Shown here: positions 7,150 through 16,386 of the stretch, piece by piece
Layout: each line of letters begins with the position of its first letter
Numbering within the stretch: the stretch's first letter is position 1
NCBI RefSeq assembly: GCF_016908645.1
Contig: NZ_JAFBEH010000017.1
Coordinates: 1-43,205, forward strand
DNA: 43,205 nt
Reading direction: 5' to 3'
DNA from: Streptococcus loxodontisalivarius
GTDB taxonomy: Bacteria; Bacillota; Bacilli; Lactobacillales; Streptococcaceae
Notes under the pieces: generated by a model
The model's database searches: none
Told to the model about the DNA's origin: nothing
The model's input: the letters and a program-made list of their open reading frames with translations, nothing else
Translations under genes and position numbers: made by a program

Positions 7150-9489
7150 TTATTTCTGGTGTTTACCTTTTTTAAAGACTGCTAGTGATGAAAATCCCAG
7201 CATGGCTAGTCCTAAGACTGATAGCCCTGCACTGTTTTCTGTTCCTGTTTCAGGAAGGCTACTACTGTCTGACTGAGATGCTGTCTTGCTTGTTGAGGTC
7301 GATGAGCTAGTCTTTGTTTTTTGACGACTTGAGCTGCTTGTTGTCGTTTGAGGTTGCCCTGTCTTTTTAGTCGCTTTTTTAGAGATATTTGCCTGCTTAG
7401 TGGCACTTGATTGAGCAAATGACTTCTCATTTGCACTTGCTGAAGCTATTACTGTTTCTGCTACTATTGTTTCAGAACTTGCTGTGCTTTCAGTTGAGGT
7501 CGAACTTTCTGATGTTGCTGTTTCTGATGAACTAGAATCAGCAATTTGACTGTCTGTAGCCTCAGAGTCAGCAGTTGAGTTAGCTTCTTCAGAAGTTGCT
7601 TCTGGATTTGTCATCGTCTCACTCGTGTTAATTGCAGGTGTGCTGCCGTCTGGAAGTGATGGTGGGGTCGTACCATCTCCAAATGGGTTTGTTCCATCTG
7701 GCAAAGCTGGAGGCGTTGTTCCGTCACCCATATTTGGAGGTGTCATTCCTTGACCACCAGGTCCCATACCCATATTTGACTGGGTTTCTGTGGTTGATGT
7801 TGCTGTCGCTGAATTTCCTGATGATGTCGAAATGGTGTAGGTTTCGCCATCTACGATATCAGCTGAACTGAAGACAACATTTGCAAAGGCTACATCTGCG
7901 ACTGTTGTAGCAATGACATTTCCAGAACTGTCTGTCACAGTAATGGTATCACCTGCATTACCTGACACATTTGCCATAATATAGTCTTGAGTTGAACCTG
8001 TTGAGAATCCCTGAGCCATACCAGCTTGACCAATCGCCCAAGCTGTACCACCTGTGATAATAGATGTCCCATCGTAGTCCATAGCTGCATTGTCATCTGT
8101 TGTTGAATAAGTTTCTAGTGTTCCACCTGTAATGTTAATATTACCATTACCATCAAGTCCGTCACCATCTGCAACGACAGTCGTTGTTCCACCATTGATA
8201 TTGATGACAACCGTTGCTTTATAAGCATCGTCAGAAACAGTCACCCCATCCTCATAAAATGGATCCTTGGCTACAATACCATCATCACTGGCACGAAGAG
8301 TTGAGGTTCCACCGTTAATGGTAATGCTCTTTCCAACATAGGCTTCATAAGATGAAGTCACAGTTACTGTTCCACCATTTACCGTAAGAGCATTCCCAGC
8401 ATAAACACCTTCAGTAGCTGAAGATGTCGTTCCCGCAGCAATTGTGATTGTACCATCGTTGATAGTCACATTTCCAAGACTGGCATCAGTCGTATTGAGG
8501 GCATAGATACCTGAACCATCCGTATCAATACTAATCGTTCCACCATCGATAGTGATAGAGTCCGTCGCATAGATTCCATAGCTAGTCGTATCAGTAATGA
8601 CAAGATTACCATCCCCTTGAATGGTCAGATTAGTTGCAGTAATTCCTGAGTCACCACCGGAAATAGTCAAGGTTGTCCCTGAACTGAGGACAAGAGTATT
8701 GGTACCTGAACCGTTAAAGCTGACGCTACCATTTTCAAGAGTCGTATCTTCAAAAATTAGAGTGACTGCCTCAGTAACCGTTTGGTCAACAACAATCGTA
8801 ATACCATCTGCTGAACCAGAAATCAGATAGGTACCACCTGCCGTTACCGTTACGGTATTGCTTGTCACGGTTACAGTTTCAGAAGTCGTGCTTGCTGTTG
8901 AACCATCTAGTGTAATCGTTCCAGTCACTTCTGTCACATCAGTCGTGTCCGTTGAAGTCGTATCAGCTGTACTTGTGCTTGCTTCAGTCGTTAAGCTAGT
9001 TGCTCCCTCACTTGTTGTAGCTGCACTTGTTGCAGTTTCTGAGCTAGCTTGACTAGTAGCAGTCGAACTGTCTTCTGAACTTTCTGAGCTTGCACTTGTA
9101 CTGCTTTCAGTAGTTGTAGTTTCTGAAGTAGCTTCACTAGAGTCAGTTGTGCTGGTTTCCGAACTTGTACTTGACTCGCTACTTGTCTCAACTGTACTGC
9201 TTGCTGATGTTTCAGTCGTATCCGATGAGCTTGACGCTTCTGTACTTGTCTCAGTAGATGCCTCAGTCGTTGCTGCCTCATCCGAATCAGTGCTGGTTTT
9301 GGTGTTAACAATAGCAGAGCTATCTGTACTTGTCGTCTCATCTGCAGAAACTAGCTGACCCATACTCACCATAGATAGAGTACCTGCCAAGATAATACCA
9401 GAAACCAAGCCCTTTTTAGACTTACGTTTCCTCTCATGCCCCTGCTTGACTGCCAAGTGTTTACCGTTAAAAAGTGTTTGCTTATTCAT
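7150..9489 (-). CDS. LPXTG-anchored, serine-rich Cthe_2159-type carbohydrate-binding protein
   Basis: Surface protein of 779 residues. It has a long positively charged signal peptide (cleavage probably after VSA), a Ser/Thr/Glu-rich low-complexity stalk to about residue 190, then a repetitive beta-helix region rich in TINGGT/ITGGT motifs that matches the Cthe_2159 (DUF4353) polysaccharide-binding family. A Gly/Pro/Met-rich linker with PPNMGDGTTPP-like repeats and a second Ser/Thr-rich stalk follow. It ends with LPETG, a hydrophobic helix and KKGKHQK for sortase A anchoring. An in-frame TTG 6 bases upstream is only 2 bases from the AAAGGA ribosome site, so the ATG at 9489 is preferred. The gene is monocistronic with its own terminator. 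Binding to glycan and a role in adhesion are inferred from the family. Confidence 0.88.
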   Translation of the reverse strand: MNKQTLFNGKHLAVKQGHERKRKSKKGLVSGIILAGTLSMVSMGQLVSADETTSTDSSAIVNTKTSTDSDEAATTEASTETSTEASSSSDTTETSASSTVETSSESSTSSETSTTDSSEATSETTTTESSTSASSESSEDSSTATSQASSETATSAATTSEGATSLTTEASTSTADTTSTDTTDVTEVTGTITLDGSTASTTSETVTVTSNTVTVTAGGTYLISGSADGITIVVDQTVTEAVTLIFEDTTLENGSVSFNGSGTNTLVLSSGTTLTISGGDSGITATNLTIQGDGNLVITDTTSYGIYATDSITIDGGTISIDTDGSGIYALNTTDASLGNVTINDGTITIAAGTTSSATEGVYAGNALTVNGGTVTVTSSYEAYVGKSITINGGTSTLRASDDGIVAKDPFYEDGVTVSDDAYKATVVININGGTTTVVADGDGLDGNGNINITGGTLETYSTTDDNAAMDYDGTSIITGGTAWAIGQAGMAQGFSTGSTQDYIMANVSGNAGDTITVTDSSGNVIATTVADVAFANVVFSSADIVDGETYTISTSSGNSATATSTTETQSNMGMGPGGQGMTPPNMGDGTTPPALPDGTNPFGDGTTPPSLPDGSTPAINTSETMTNPEATSEEANSTADSEATDSQIADSSSSETATSESSTSTESTASSETIVAETVIASASANEKSFAQSSATKQANISKKATKKTGQPQTTTSSSSRQKTKTSSSTSTSKTASQSDSSSLPETGTENSAGLSVLGLAMLGFSSLAVFKKGKHQK

Positions 9490-9646
9490 TTCCAATTCCT
9501 TTATTCATTTACATTTTGTAAACAGAATAAACAAGGAGACTTAAAAATCTCTTAAGGAAAACTAGAAAGAGTCACAGCTTTCTCAGTCTTCCCAGAATAT
9601 TATGATATACTAACAGAAAAAGAGACCTTTACTAGGAGGAAGCTTC

Positions 9647-10540
9647 ATGGATATTCGTGTCCTCAACTACTTTGTCACCATCGTTCAGACCAAGTCTATT
9701 TCAAATGCTGCGCAGGCACTCCATATTACCCAGCCGACCCTCTCACGGCAAATCAGAGATTTGGAAGAGGAATTAGAAACCGTCCTCTTTCACCGAGGGA
9801 GTCGTGAAATTCAGCTAACTGAAGATGGGCAATATCTCTACAATCGTGCCATTGAAATTCTCACCTTGGTCAACAAAACGGAGCATAGCATCCGCCATTC
9901 TCATGAAGTCTCAGGTGAACTCTATATCGGTATGGCAGAAAGTCAATCTCTGGATATTATCGCAAAAGCTATCAAACACCTAATTGATAAATATCCTGGC
10001 ATCAAGGTTCACACGCGCAGCGGTAACGGAAATCGTATTCAAGAAGAGCTGGATCAGGGAATCTTAGACTTTGGCATCACCTTCGGTCCCTACGATGATA
10101 GAAAGTACGATAGCCTGCCAATCAAAAATCGTGATCAATGGGGTGTCCTCCTACCAAAAGGACATCCTCTGACGCAGATTGATTCTCTTGAACTCAAAGA
10201 TATTATCAACTATCCCCTCATTGTATCAGGTCAGTCCAATATCGACTTTACAGCCCTAGCTGGCTTGGGAGACTATGAGATTGTTGCCACCTACGACCTC
10301 CTCTTCAATGCGTCACTACTAGTCAAAGAAGGGCTGGGCATTGCACTCTGTCTGGGAGGTGTTATCCCAACAGACTACGACCAAAGTCAACTGGATTTCG
10401 TCAGCTTCGCTTTGGAAAATACAGACCCTCTACAAGTCATTTGGACAAAACAGAACAGACAATCCGCACTTGCTAAGGCATTCTTAACGAGCCTTGAAGA
10501 AACTCTAAAAGAAAACTATAGTGAATTGAAGAAAGGTTAG
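9647..10540 (+). CDS. LysR-family transcriptional regulator
   Basis: DNA-binding regulator of 297 residues. The N-terminal winged helix shows SISNAAQALHITQPTLSRQIRDLEEELE, followed by the periplasmic-binding-like effector domain (GELYIGMAESQSLDI, DFGITFGPYDD). The start ATG has a strong AGGAGGA site. It is divergent from the wall-protein gene, with about 157 bases between them, and is followed by a hairpin. Its target may be the divergent wall-protein gene, as is common for LysR proteins, but no operator was identified. The effector is unknown. Confidence 0.9.
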   Translation: MDIRVLNYFVTIVQTKSISNAAQALHITQPTLSRQIRDLEEELETVLFHRGSREIQLTEDGQYLYNRAIEILTLVNKTEHSIRHSHEVSGELYIGMAESQSLDIIAKAIKHLIDKYPGIKVHTRSGNGNRIQEELDQGILDFGITFGPYDDRKYDSLPIKNRDQWGVLLPKGHPLTQIDSLELKDIINYPLIVSGQSNIDFTALAGLGDYEIVATYDLLFNASLLVKEGLGIALCLGGVIPTDYDQSQLDFVSFALENTDPLQVIWTKQNRQSALAKAFLTSLEETLKENYSELKKG

Positions 10541-10620
10541 GACGTCGTTAAGTCGCTTTGATGAACACCAGTTCTATCAGCAGCTCCTTGCCTAGTCCTA
10601 TTCCTTTCTCAATCCACTAT

Positions 10621-10645
10621 AAGGTAGAAGACAATCTTCTACCTT
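10621..10645. terminator. Hairpin between convergent genes
   Basis: Perfect 11-base arms AAGGTAGAAGA and TCTTCTACCTT with loop CAA. The flanking T content is modest. It serves the LysR gene and the converging hydrolase operon. Confidence 0.65.
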
Positions 10646-10670
10646 AATTTATTTATAGAGGAGGAAATTT

Positions 10671-11651
10671 TTAGTTGAAAGCTTTCTTGAAGAAGTCTTC
10701 CAATTTGTCAAATGGGATAGTATCTGTTCTGTCATAGAAGTCAACGTGTTGACCTTTTTCAAGGACATAGAGTTCTTTTGGCTCTTTGAGGCGGTCAAAG
10801 GTTGCTAGTGAGAAATCTTTTGAGTGTGCTTCTTCAGAAGTGACGAGGAGGACTGGACGTGGAGAAATCTCATCAATTCTTGCAGTTGCCTGAAAATTCA
10901 TAAAGGAAAGATTTGATGTGGCAGTGATATTTGCTCTAGCATGCTCATGCCAACCACGTTTGGTTGCATAGAATGAGAGGAATTCTGTTGGGACTGGTGG
11001 AAGATCAGCTGGTACTTGATCAAGCGGTGCTTCTGGATAATTGTAGTCGAAGGCGCTGCTTTCTTTTCCAAAATCATCCCAACGTTGCTGGCTGAGAGCT
11101 GCTACCTGCTCAGCACGTTCTTGACCAGTTGCAAGACCTGCCAAAGAAGGGATGTCGTACATAACGCTAGTTGCCACTGCCTTGATACGGGCGTCCTGAG
11201 CTGTCGCACCCAATGAGAAACCACCTGAAGCACAGATACCGATAGCCCCAATCTGGTCACGATTGACAAAATCAAGTGTGCCAAGGAAGTCAACTGCTGC
11301 ACTGAAATCTTCAAGGTAGGTATCAGGAGAGCCAACATAGCGAGGTTGTCCACCTGAGTAACCATGGTAGGCTGGATCAAAAGCAAGAACAACAAAGCCT
11401 CGTTGTGCCATCTCATTAGCATAGACACCAGGACCTTGCTCCTTAACCCCACCAAATGGAGGTCCTACTACAAGTGCTGGAGAACTTGTCGTCTTGTCCA
11501 AATCTTTAGCATAGTAAAGGTCTGCTGCAATCTCAACCCCATAACGTGTTGGATAGTAAACCTGCTCACGGACAACTGTCTCAGCAAGGTCAAAAATATA
11601 GTGAATGTCTGCTTGTGGTGTGCGGTCTGCCGCAAAAAGTGTCTTAGTCAT
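10671..11651 (-). CDS. Alpha/beta hydrolase (YcjY/DLH-like)
   Basis: Cytosolic hydrolase of 326 residues. The nucleophile elbow is GICASGG with Ser142, the oxyanion region is GPPFGGVKEQG, and the catalytic His lies in KGQHVDFYD near the C-terminus. The start is set at the ATG at 11651, which has AAGAAGGAAC ahead of it. A longer frame to 11726 has no ribosome site. It is the third gene of a minus-strand operon with two lipoproteins. A broken paralogue of its C-terminus lies at 25993-26104. The substrate is unknown. Confidence 0.85.
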   Translation of the reverse strand: MTKTLFAADRTPQADIHYIFDLAETVVREQVYYPTRYGVEIAADLYYAKDLDKTTSSPALVVGPPFGGVKEQGPGVYANEMAQRGFVVLAFDPAYHGYSGGQPRYVGSPDTYLEDFSAAVDFLGTLDFVNRDQIGAIGICASGGFSLGATAQDARIKAVATSVMYDIPSLAGLATGQERAEQVAALSQQRWDDFGKESSAFDYNYPEAPLDQVPADLPPVPTEFLSFYATKRGWHEHARANITATSNLSFMNFQATARIDEISPRPVLLVTSEEAHSKDFSLATFDRLKEPKELYVLEKGQHVDFYDRTDTIPFDKLEDFFKKAFN

Positions 11652-11688
11652 TATGTTCCTTCTTTCTTGTTTTGTCCATTTTATCATA

Positions 11689-12210
11689 TTAGTCAGCCAA
11701 ACGGATGCTGACTTGTGAGCTGTCACTCAAGCCCTGAATGGCGTCAAGAGCGTCTTCTGAATCAAAGTGACCCATAACATGAATGCCAGAATAGGCACCA
11801 ACATTCCCATAGTAGAAAACCAAACGCTCATCAGGTGACCAGTAGCCAATATCCAAGGCCTGCGGGTCATCACTATTTTCATCGTCATTATAGTCCAATG
11901 GCTGAGCTAGGTCTGTGATTTTCTCATCAAAACCTGATGCAAAGTCTCTAAATGAAAGATTTTCAAGCGGCAACTGTTCAAGCAAAGACTGGCTAGCTTG
12001 ACTGTCATCCAAGGTTGCTGTGTAATCCACCCCATCAATGGTCACGATAATCTGATGTGTCTGACCAGTCGAACTTGAACTGCTTTGGCTAGATGAACTA
12101 GACTGACTGCTAGATGACGAACTGTCATCTGATTGGCTGGCATTCGAGTTGGCACAGGCTGTCAAAACCAGCGCCAGCATTGCCATAATCAATACTAAAT
12201 ATTTTCTCAT
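11689..12210 (-). CDS. Cyclophilin-like-fold lipoprotein
   Basis: Lipoprotein of 173 residues with signal peptide and lipobox LTAC (Cys19), a 25-residue Ser/Gln linker, and then a domain resembling the bacterial cyclophilin-like DUF family: IIVTIDGVDYTATL, FRDFASGFDEKI, DIGYWSPDERLVFYYGN. It lacks evidence for prolyl isomerase activity. It begins 2 bases after the stop of the preceding hydrolase gene, with the ribosome site TAGGAGA inside that gene's end, so the two are co-translated. The function is not known. Confidence 0.75.
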   Translation of the reverse strand: MRKYLVLIMAMLALVLTACANSNASQSDDSSSSSSQSSSSSQSSSSSTGQTHQIIVTIDGVDYTATLDDSQASQSLLEQLPLENLSFRDFASGFDEKITDLAQPLDYNDDENSDDPQALDIGYWSPDERLVFYYGNVGAYSGIHVMGHFDSEDALDAIQGLSDSSQVSIRLAD

Positions 12211-12212
12211 TA

Positions 12213-13112
12213 TTAGTCTCCTAAGATTTCACTTGCGATAGTTGGTGCAATCAATTCTTGGTCGCTCGTTGCAAAACCGTGTGTACCACCACTAACTGTT
12301 GTCAAGGTAGCATTTGGGAAGGTTTGAGCTGCACGTTCTGAGTAAGAGATGTTAACAAGATTATCAGCATCACCGTGGAAGATGTGAACTGGTCCGCTAT
12401 AAGTCATGTGGTCGTAGATATCCATATTGTAAATATCAGTAAAGTAACGGCTACCGACAGTCAAGCCCATAAGGTTGTAAGTGTCTGGAATGTCACTTTC
12501 AGATGCAAAACGGTCTCTAGCATCATCAAAGAGTGAGAAGGCTGGGTAGAGAAGGAAAACGCCTGCGATTTGATCTTGCTCTTCTTCAGCAACCAAGGTT
12601 GTCACAACACCACCTTGACTAGCACCCATAAGGTAGATTTGATTTTTATCCGCAAAGTCTTGTGTTTGAATCATTGACAAGGCATCTTTCAAATTTTGTT
12701 CCTCAGTCAAGACTGACATATCTGTCATGTCACCCTCACTTTGACCTGGTTCATAACCTGTACCACCAGAAAAGTCAAAGCTATAAACAGCAATACCTGA
12801 TGCCGCCAAATCCTCTTGCAAGGTTTCTTCTTGCTCATGGTTACCACCAAAACCGTGACTCAAAATTACAGTTGGCACAGCTTCGTCTGTATCAGGCAAA
12901 AGAGCACGTCCGTAGATGCGGTTACCATTACTTTCAAAAGTTAATTCTTGTTCTGTCACTGTATAGTTTCCTTTCGCTTGAGATGAACTTGTTGAGCTCG
13001 TTGAAATAGCAGAGCTAGCTGTTGATGAAGTCGAAGATGACTGCTGAGAACAGGCTGTCAAACCTAGTGCTAAACCTGCCAATACTAAACTTGAAATAAG
13101 TAATTTTTTCAT
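12213..13112 (-). CDS. Lipoprotein alpha/beta hydrolase
   Basis: Membrane-anchored secreted hydrolase of 299 residues with lipobox LTAC (Cys21) and a Ser/Thr-rich linker. The hydrolase core has LSHGFGGN (oxyanion region), nucleophile GASQGG, Asp in HGDADNLV and His in GGTHGF. It resembles the serine aminopeptidase/lysophospholipase (Hydrolase_4) group and probably cleaves an ester or lipid outside the cell. It is the first gene of the three-gene operon, under the promoter at 13143-13171. Confidence 0.88.
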   Translation of the reverse strand: MKKLLISSLVLAGLALGLTACSQQSSSTSSTASSAISTSSTSSSQAKGNYTVTEQELTFESNGNRIYGRALLPDTDEAVPTVILSHGFGGNHEQEETLQEDLAASGIAVYSFDFSGGTGYEPGQSEGDMTDMSVLTEEQNLKDALSMIQTQDFADKNQIYLMGASQGGVVTTLVAEEEQDQIAGVFLLYPAFSLFDDARDRFASESDIPDTYNLMGLTVGSRYFTDIYNMDIYDHMTYSGPVHIFHGDADNLVNISYSERAAQTFPNATLTTVSGGTHGFATSDQELIAPTIASEILGD

Positions 13113-13142
13113 TTGATTTTCCTCTTTTGTTTTGTTGAGACT

Positions 13143-13171
13143 AGTATACGACAGAAAAAGATCTATTACAA
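13143..13171 (-). promoter_or_regulatory. Promoter of the lipoprotein hydrolase operon
   Basis: Minus strand TTGTAA (13171-13166), 17 bases, TATACT (13148-13143), about 30 bases before the start codon at 13112. Confidence 0.75.
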
Positions 13172-13254
13172 ATACTTATACAAAATGATTTGCATGCTTA
13201 ATAAGCATGGGTTTGAGAATAGCAAAGCTGGCGGAAACTGTCAAGGAATCTTCC

Positions 13255-13284
13255 TTTAAATCCGTCCTAATCCTGTGATATAAT
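13255..13284 (+). promoter_or_regulatory. Promoter of ltrA-tetR
   Basis: TTTAAA (13255-13260), 18 bases, TATAAT (13279-13284), upstream of the LtrA start at 13337. Confidence 0.7.
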
Positions 13285-13336
13285 AGGTAGGATTATATGC
13301 AAACAATCTAGTTTCAAACTTTACTTAGGAGGAATT

Positions 13337-14497
13337 ATGTCTAAAAAACTCGCCAAAAGGGTTTCCAACTATGAACTCTTTTTTGATTTGTCTATGGTCA
13401 TGGCTATTTCTAGTCTGACCTCGTCTATTCACGTTGATCACTTGGGATTCAGCAATATCTTTGCCTTTGTTATGACTAATGTCATCCTGCTCAATGTCTG
13501 GTACAATGAGCTTTTCTACTATAACAAGTACGGTGATTCTCGGACTGCTGATATTTTTACTGTCGTGGCTCTCATGTTTGTCATGGGAAATCTAGCTCTC
13601 AACTTTAATATTGAGATGGATAATATGACGGCTGGTAGCTCCATGGTTATCTGGTTCAATGGGCTTTTGATAGTCGCCTATCTGATTATCGCTCTGCAAT
13701 TTTTCCTCAAAGGAAGAAAGCTGGGCTTTAACGATGATATCAAGGTGCATATCTTGAGACTTCTGCTTGCAGCAGCTAGTCTGATTCCCTTTGCCATTGG
13801 GCTGATTGGGGTTACTGACTTGACTGCTATTATCTATCTGATACCTTTTGTCAACCACTATGTCATCCGTTTTGACCATGAGGCGGAGCGAGCTGGGCTT
13901 AACTTTCCTCACATGATGGAAAGGATGCAGCTTATGACCATCCTTGCCTTCGGTGAGGCCGTTATTGCCATCATCAAGACTTATCCACTCTCAAGCCAAC
14001 CCATCAATGGGATTCTGCTCTTTCTAGCTATGGCTTTTCTCTTCATGTTCTACATGTCGCAGACCTTCCTTAGTGTCGACCATCACTCAGAACGTGAGGC
14101 CAGTCTCCTTTTCTTCGCACACCTCTTTATCTTCTTGGGGATTAACTTCTTCACGGTGGGAATTGAGTTTCTAGCTGACCATCATCATGCCAGCATGGGA
14201 CACTGGCTCTATCTGGCTGGGGTCATGATATATTTTATCGGCGTTCTCTCGACAGCCCACTATAATCAAGACCTCTACCGCCTAGACGCTAAGGGTTGGC
14301 TTAGCTTTATTTTCCTTATCTTGCTTGGTGGCGCAGCCATTTTCCTAGCAGGTGAGCATATCTGGCTTCAGGGTCTTATCGTTATCATTTTGGGAAATGG
14401 TATCTCTCGCCTAAACATGCTCTTTCGTCGAAAAGTGCGTGAACGCAACAATATCGCTCACCCAGACCCAAGTCAAAATCTCCGTGATTTTTCATAG
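13337..14497 (+). CDS. Low-temperature-requirement A (LtrA) family membrane protein
   Basis: Integral membrane protein of 386 residues with about ten hydrophobic helices. The N-terminal YELFFDLSMVMAISSLT and internal LAFGEAVIAII are hallmark segments of the LtrA family, named from a Listeria cold-growth locus. The biochemical function of the family is not established. The start has TTAGGAGGA. A TetR gene follows 11 bases later in the same transcript. Confidence 0.88.
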   Translation: MSKKLAKRVSNYELFFDLSMVMAISSLTSSIHVDHLGFSNIFAFVMTNVILLNVWYNELFYYNKYGDSRTADIFTVVALMFVMGNLALNFNIEMDNMTAGSSMVIWFNGLLIVAYLIIALQFFLKGRKLGFNDDIKVHILRLLLAAASLIPFAIGLIGVTDLTAIIYLIPFVNHYVIRFDHEAERAGLNFPHMMERMQLMTILAFGEAVIAIIKTYPLSSQPINGILLFLAMAFLFMFYMSQTFLSVDHHSEREASLLFFAHLFIFLGINFFTVGIEFLADHHHASMGHWLYLAGVMIYFIGVLSTAHYNQDLYRLDAKGWLSFIFLILLGGAAIFLAGEHIWLQGLIVIILGNGISRLNMLFRRKVRERNNIAHPDPSQNLRDFS

Positions 14498-14508
14498 AAG
14501 GATAGCCT

Positions 14509-15081
14509 ATGACTACAGATTTAAGAATAAGTAAAACCAAAGACGCCATTCGTTCAACCTTTCTAAACATCCTAGCTCAGAAAAATTTCGAGCAGATTAC
14601 CGTCGCTGAGTTAAGCAAAGAAGCTAATATTAGCCGAAAGACTTTCTATGCTCACTACTTAGACAAATATGATTTAGTTGAAAAAATAGAGGCCGAAATG
14701 TCTGATGAGTTCAGCAAACGACTATGCAAACTCAATCCAAACCAAATGCCAATTACTATTTCAGAAGAGGAAGCTATCAAAAGACTTCTTCCCTTGTTAG
14801 ATTTTATCGAAGAAAATCTGGATTTCTTTGAACTAGTTGCCGAGAAAAAAATTGGTTTTAGTTGGTATGAGGACGTTATGGGAACTTATATTGATGAACT
14901 AAGCAATTCTCTTTATTGTCAAAATAATAGCTGGATCGATTACCAAAAAGATGTAATCAAGGCACTCTCAGCCTCTAACTGGAACCGTTGGGTCAAAACT
15001 GGACGACAAGAAAGCAAGGAAGATTTTGCCCGCTGGATGGTAAATACTAACCGCAATTTTTTCTTTAACTATGGCCAATAA
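14509..15081 (+). CDS. TetR-family transcriptional regulator
   Basis: Regulator of 190 residues. The N-terminal helix-turn-helix reads FEQITVAELSKEANISRKTFYAHYLDKYDLV, the streptococcal TetR/AcrR pattern with a C-terminal effector domain of the DhaS-like TetR_C type. It is co-transcribed with ltrA and followed by a 44-bp palindrome and the promoter of an oxidoreductase gene, which is a reasonable target. The ligand is unknown. Confidence 0.9.
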   Translation: MTTDLRISKTKDAIRSTFLNILAQKNFEQITVAELSKEANISRKTFYAHYLDKYDLVEKIEAEMSDEFSKRLCKLNPNQMPITISEEEAIKRLLPLLDFIEENLDFFELVAEKKIGFSWYEDVMGTYIDELSNSLYCQNNSWIDYQKDVIKALSASNWNRWVKTGRQESKEDFARWMVNTNRNFFFNYGQ

Positions 15082-15086
15082 GAAAC

Positions 15087-15130
15087 AACTAGGAAGGAAG
15101 TGTTACTTAAGTAACACTTCCTTTCTAGTT
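15087..15130. promoter_or_regulatory. 44-bp palindrome between tetR and oxidoreductase
   Basis: A near-perfect inverted repeat centred at 15108/15109 with the core GTGTTACTTAAGTAACAC and flanking AACTAGG/CTAGTT arms. It ends 5 bases before the -35 box at 15136. It can be a TetR-type operator, an intrinsic terminator, or both. The lack of a following T run weakens the terminator reading. Confidence 0.6.
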
Positions 15131-15135
15131 GGGAA

Positions 15136-15164
15136 TTGTCTTTAAGTCCCAAAGTAGCTATACT
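15136..15164 (+). promoter_or_regulatory. Promoter of the oxidoreductase gene
   Basis: TTGTCT (15136-15141), 17 bases, TATACT (15159-15164). Confidence 0.8.
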
Positions 15165-15216
15165 TAATTCATTAAGAAGAGCACAGCTCTTATAAATTGA
15201 TTGGAGAAAGTAATCT

Positions 15217-16164
15217 ATGAAAAAAATCTTATTAAATCAATATGGCTCTGTTGATGTCATGCAGATGACTGAAACAAACATTCCAAGCTTAAAACCACAG
15301 GAAGTTCTTATTAAAACAGTGGCTATCGGGGTCAATGACCCTGATATCATTATTCGTGAGTATGGCCCATTTCCTACTATGCCTAAAGAAATCAAACCAA
15401 CTCTACCTCATTCACTAGGGCAAGACTTCTCAGGAATCGTCGAAGCTGTCGGCTCGAAGGTCAAGAATGTCAGAGTTGGCGATCATGTTATCGGTATGTC
15501 CTTTATGAACACCTACTCTGATTACATCGTTCTCGACGAAGAAAAGACACTAGCACTTGCCAAAGTTCCCAAAGAACTTGACCTACTTCCACTAGGAGGA
15601 TTTCTAGTCAGCATCGCTACTGCCTATGCGGCAACAGTTCGTGATGGTCAGGTAAAAGCAGGACATCGTGTCCTTATTCACGGTGGTTCTGGGGGAGTTG
15701 GTAACCAAGCTATTCAGCTAGCTAAAAACGCTGGCGCTTATGTTATTGCCACAGGTTCTGGACAGGGCCTTGACGATATGTTGGCTTTGGGTGCCGATCA
15801 GGTCATCGATTACCGCAAAGAAGATTTTACTCAGATTCTGTCTAACCTGGACTTAGTCGTCAATCTGACTGGTCAAGAAACACTCGATAAGAGCTACGAT
15901 TTGGTCAAACCAGGAGGTATCATCACTTCTGTCAATGGTGCTATCAATCAGGAACTAACTGAGAAGCTAGGCATTACTGGGATCTACTCTATGGGATTTA
16001 TAAGCCCTGCTGAGCTTGAAAATGTTATCTCACTCTACCAAGAAGGCAAGCTCCGCCTTCTTATTGACAAAACCTACCCCTTTGATCTTGACCATATCAA
16101 ACAAGCCCATCTGGATTTTCAAGCTGGGGGCAATAAAGGAAAGAAAATCATCACATTTAATTAA
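15217..16164 (+). CDS. NADP-dependent quinone-oxidoreductase-like MDR protein
   Basis: Zinc-independent medium-chain dehydrogenase/reductase of 315 residues. The GroES-like N-terminal domain has GVNDPDIIIREYG and GQDFSGIVEAVG, and the Rossmann motif is HGGSGGVGNQAIQLAK. The zinc-binding cysteines of alcohol dehydrogenases are absent, which places it with quinone oxidoreductase/enoyl reductases. It probably reduces quinones or reactive enones in the cytosol. The neighbouring TetR and palindrome suggest ligand-induced expression. A WYL-domain remnant begins directly after its stop. Confidence 0.88.
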   Translation: MKKILLNQYGSVDVMQMTETNIPSLKPQEVLIKTVAIGVNDPDIIIREYGPFPTMPKEIKPTLPHSLGQDFSGIVEAVGSKVKNVRVGDHVIGMSFMNTYSDYIVLDEEKTLALAKVPKELDLLPLGGFLVSIATAYAATVRDGQVKAGHRVLIHGGSGGVGNQAIQLAKNAGAYVIATGSGQGLDDMLALGADQVIDYRKEDFTQILSNLDLVVNLTGQETLDKSYDLVKPGGIITSVNGAINQELTEKLGITGIYSMGFISPAELENVISLYQEGKLRLLIDKTYPFDLDHIKQAHLDFQAGGNKGKKIITFN

Positions 16165-16165
16165 A

Positions 16166-16345
16166 AGAGAACAACGTCCTTCACCAGAGAAGGATGGCAA
16201 CTTCCTACTCAAAGGATTTTACAATCCTGATACTGAACATTATCTCGTCCACTATCTCATCGACTTTGGAAAGCACACCAAGGTTTTACAGCCTCAGTCA
16301 CTTAAAGATGCCTACCTACAAGAATTACAGATATATGATAAGTAA
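16166..16345 (+). pseudogene. C-terminal remnant of a WYL-domain regulator
   Basis: An open stretch ending at TAA 16345 reads FYNPDTEHYLVHYLIDFGKHTKVLQPQ in pieces, matching the C-terminal part of YafY-like WYL regulators (LSFGKHAKVLEP type). It has no start, ribosome site or N-terminal DNA-binding domain. The rest appears deleted, probably when the upstream oxidoreductase gene became its neighbour. Confidence 0.6.
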
Positions 16346-16386
16346 GTCATTTCCATGCTATAATAAACTTGAAAGCGAGGTATCCT

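Noticed and set aside
8858-9358. Long open frames opposite the wall-protein gene rich in Val/Leu/Ser
   Set aside because: They are the mirror image of the Ser/Thr-rich repeats of the LPXTG protein and have no ribosome sites or family features.
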